Position numbers and translations under genes: made by a program. 42,577 nt of DNA from an uncultured Lachnospiraceae bacterium (GTDB lineage: Bacteria; Bacillota; Clostridia; Lachnospirales; Lachnospiraceae), in the NCBI GenBank assembly GCA_947173945.1, contig CAMWGV010000022.1:1-42577 (forward strand). Reading direction: 5' to 3'. The notes under the pieces are model-generated. The model was given only the letters and a program-made list of their open reading frames with translations, did no database searches and had not been told where the DNA came from. This document shows positions 41,723-42,577 of this stretch, one piece after another (the stretch's first letter is position 1; every line of letters begins with the position of its first letter).

Positions 41723-42385
41723 TTATTCCTCATATTTTTTTAGTCTGTAGCCTACTCTGTATATGGTTACAAGCATATTTTCCAATCCTGTTTTTTTTCT
41801 AAGTCTCTGAATATGTAAATCCAAGGTTCTTGTATCACCGTAATACTCGGATTCCCATATTGTCTCATATATTTTCTCACGGAATAAGGTAATGTCAACA
41901 TTCCTGACAAAAAGAACAAGAAGCTCAAATTCCTTTGGAGTGAGCACAAGGCTTTTATCACCCTTTAATACGGCTTTTGTTTCAAGGTTAATGCTTATGT
42001 CTCCATAATTGAGGATAGAAGAGGCTTTATTGTATCGGCGAAGTACAACATTTACACGTGCAAGAAGTTCAACTACCTCAAATGGTTTAATGATGTAGTC
42101 CTCGGCCCCTAAGGTAAGACCCTTGACCCTGTCGTCAAGAGCAGCCTTGGCTGTTATAAAAATAACGGGAGTTCCTGTCGGCTTAATATAGTCAAAAAGC
42201 TCATAGCCGTCAATTTCCGGAAGCATAATATCAAGCAGAATAAGGTCGTAGCTCTTTGCTTCTAACAGGTCGGCAGCGGTTTTTCCATCGTATGCCGTAT
42301 GGCATTCATAGCCTGCGTCAGTCAGATTCAGTTTTATCAAATCGGAAATAGAGACTTCGTCCTCCACGATAAGAATCTTAATCAT
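41723..42385 (-). CDS. OmpR/PhoB-family response regulator (220 aa)
   Basis: A receiver domain (1-115) with acidic residues Glu8/Asp9, phospho-acceptor Asp52 in LILLDIMLPEIDG, Thr in FITA and Lys in IIKPFE. A winged-helix DNA-binding domain follows (about 125-220: LVLTPKEFELLVLFVRN, TLDLHIQRLRKK, TIYRVGYRL). All key residues are present. AGGAG is 13 nt before the ATG, a rather long spacing. The promoter is at 42419-42447. Confidence 0.96.
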   Translation of the reverse strand: MIKILIVEDEVSISDLIKLNLTDAGYECHTAYDGKTAADLLEAKSYDLILLDIMLPEIDGYELFDYIKPTGTPVIFITAKAALDDRVKGLTLGAEDYIIKPFEVVELLARVNVVLRRYNKASSILNYGDISINLETKAVLKGDKSLVLTPKEFELLVLFVRNVDITLFREKIYETIWESEYYGDTRTLDLHIQRLRKKTGLENMLVTIYRVGYRLKKYEE

Positions 42386-42418
42386 ATTTTGCGTCTACTC
42401 CTATAAAAATCTGAGATG

Positions 42419-42447
42419 ATTATAAATGATGAAAACTGATATGTCAA
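42419..42447 (-). promoter_or_regulatory. Promoter of the two-component operon
   Basis: On the minus strand TTGACA (42447-42442) and TATAAT (42424-42419), 17 bp apart, a perfect consensus. The 130 bases to the window end hold no gene I can support. Confidence 0.75.
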
Positions 42448-42577
42448 AAACAGTGTGAAAAATGTTTGGGAAAAAATGAATTTGATGCAAAAATGATACA
42501 TTTGTATTTTATAGTAGTGTCAGAGAATGTTGTGCCAGACAGATGTCTTTAAAATGGCAATATAGTTTACAACAATG

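Overview
The window reads as chromosomal DNA of a low-GC Firmicute, most likely a Lachnospiraceae-type Clostridium relative. The reasons are AT-rich intergenic DNA with AGGAGG ribosome sites, TTGACA/TATAAT promoters, a YtrA-type GntR/ABC operon, many FtsX-type ABC exporters, an AgrD-like peptide with LytTR-type boxes, and a DinR-type LexA box. The genus cannot be fixed from sequence alone. I see no rRNA, tRNA, CRISPR array or intact transposon.

Region 1 (1-7620) looks like a secreted-peptide/exporter island. A 21-bp-phased direct repeat typical of LytTR regulators precedes a 45-residue AgrD-like peptide, a secreted DUF2712-like protein, a lipoprotein and a membrane-anchored protein. Two more boxes of the same design lie in a gene-poor stretch with a decayed ORF. 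An ABC ATPase and a large FtsX permease close the region at a strong terminator. Region 2 (7621-11031) holds a CAP-domain protein with a 12-residue repeat behind a LexA-like box, a ketopantoate reductase-like gene with an 18-bp palindrome at its promoter, and a DUF2971 gene flanked by two decayed RhuM-like fragments.

Region 3 (11032-16363) is uvrB, a hairpin-repeat intergenic region, a small membrane protein, and uvrA. Region 4 (16541-20511) is a second secreted-protein/exporter operon: secreted protein, membrane-anchored protein, two half-size FtsX permeases and an ATPase. It parallels region 1 and broadly resembles lactococcin-972-type loci. Region 5 (20512-23710) is class II fructose-bisphosphate aldolase behind a structured leader, then a GntR-ABC-ABC operon with a palindromic operator over its own promoter.

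Region 6 (23710-33522) starts with a lipoprotein carrying an HEIFH zinc-peptidase motif. It continues with a three-gene condensin-like operon (kleisin-like, MukE/JetB-like, and a 1467-residue SMC/MukB/JetC-like ATPase). These resemble Wadjet JetABC, but no JetD nuclease follows; a SplB-like radical SAM gene comes next. The promoters of the lipoprotein and of the condensin operon are near copies of each other. Region 7 (33560-42577) contains a small coiled-coil protein, malic enzyme and a MoxR/DUF58/transglutaminase operon. Convergent to these is a response regulator/histidine kinase/membrane-anchored protein operon. The convergent stop codons overlap inside the loop of a perfect hairpin.

Strongest candidates for something little described: the JetD-less condensin operon with its own operator-like inverted repeat; the LytTR-box set around a cysteine-free AgrD-like peptide; and the paired secreted-protein/FtsX loci.
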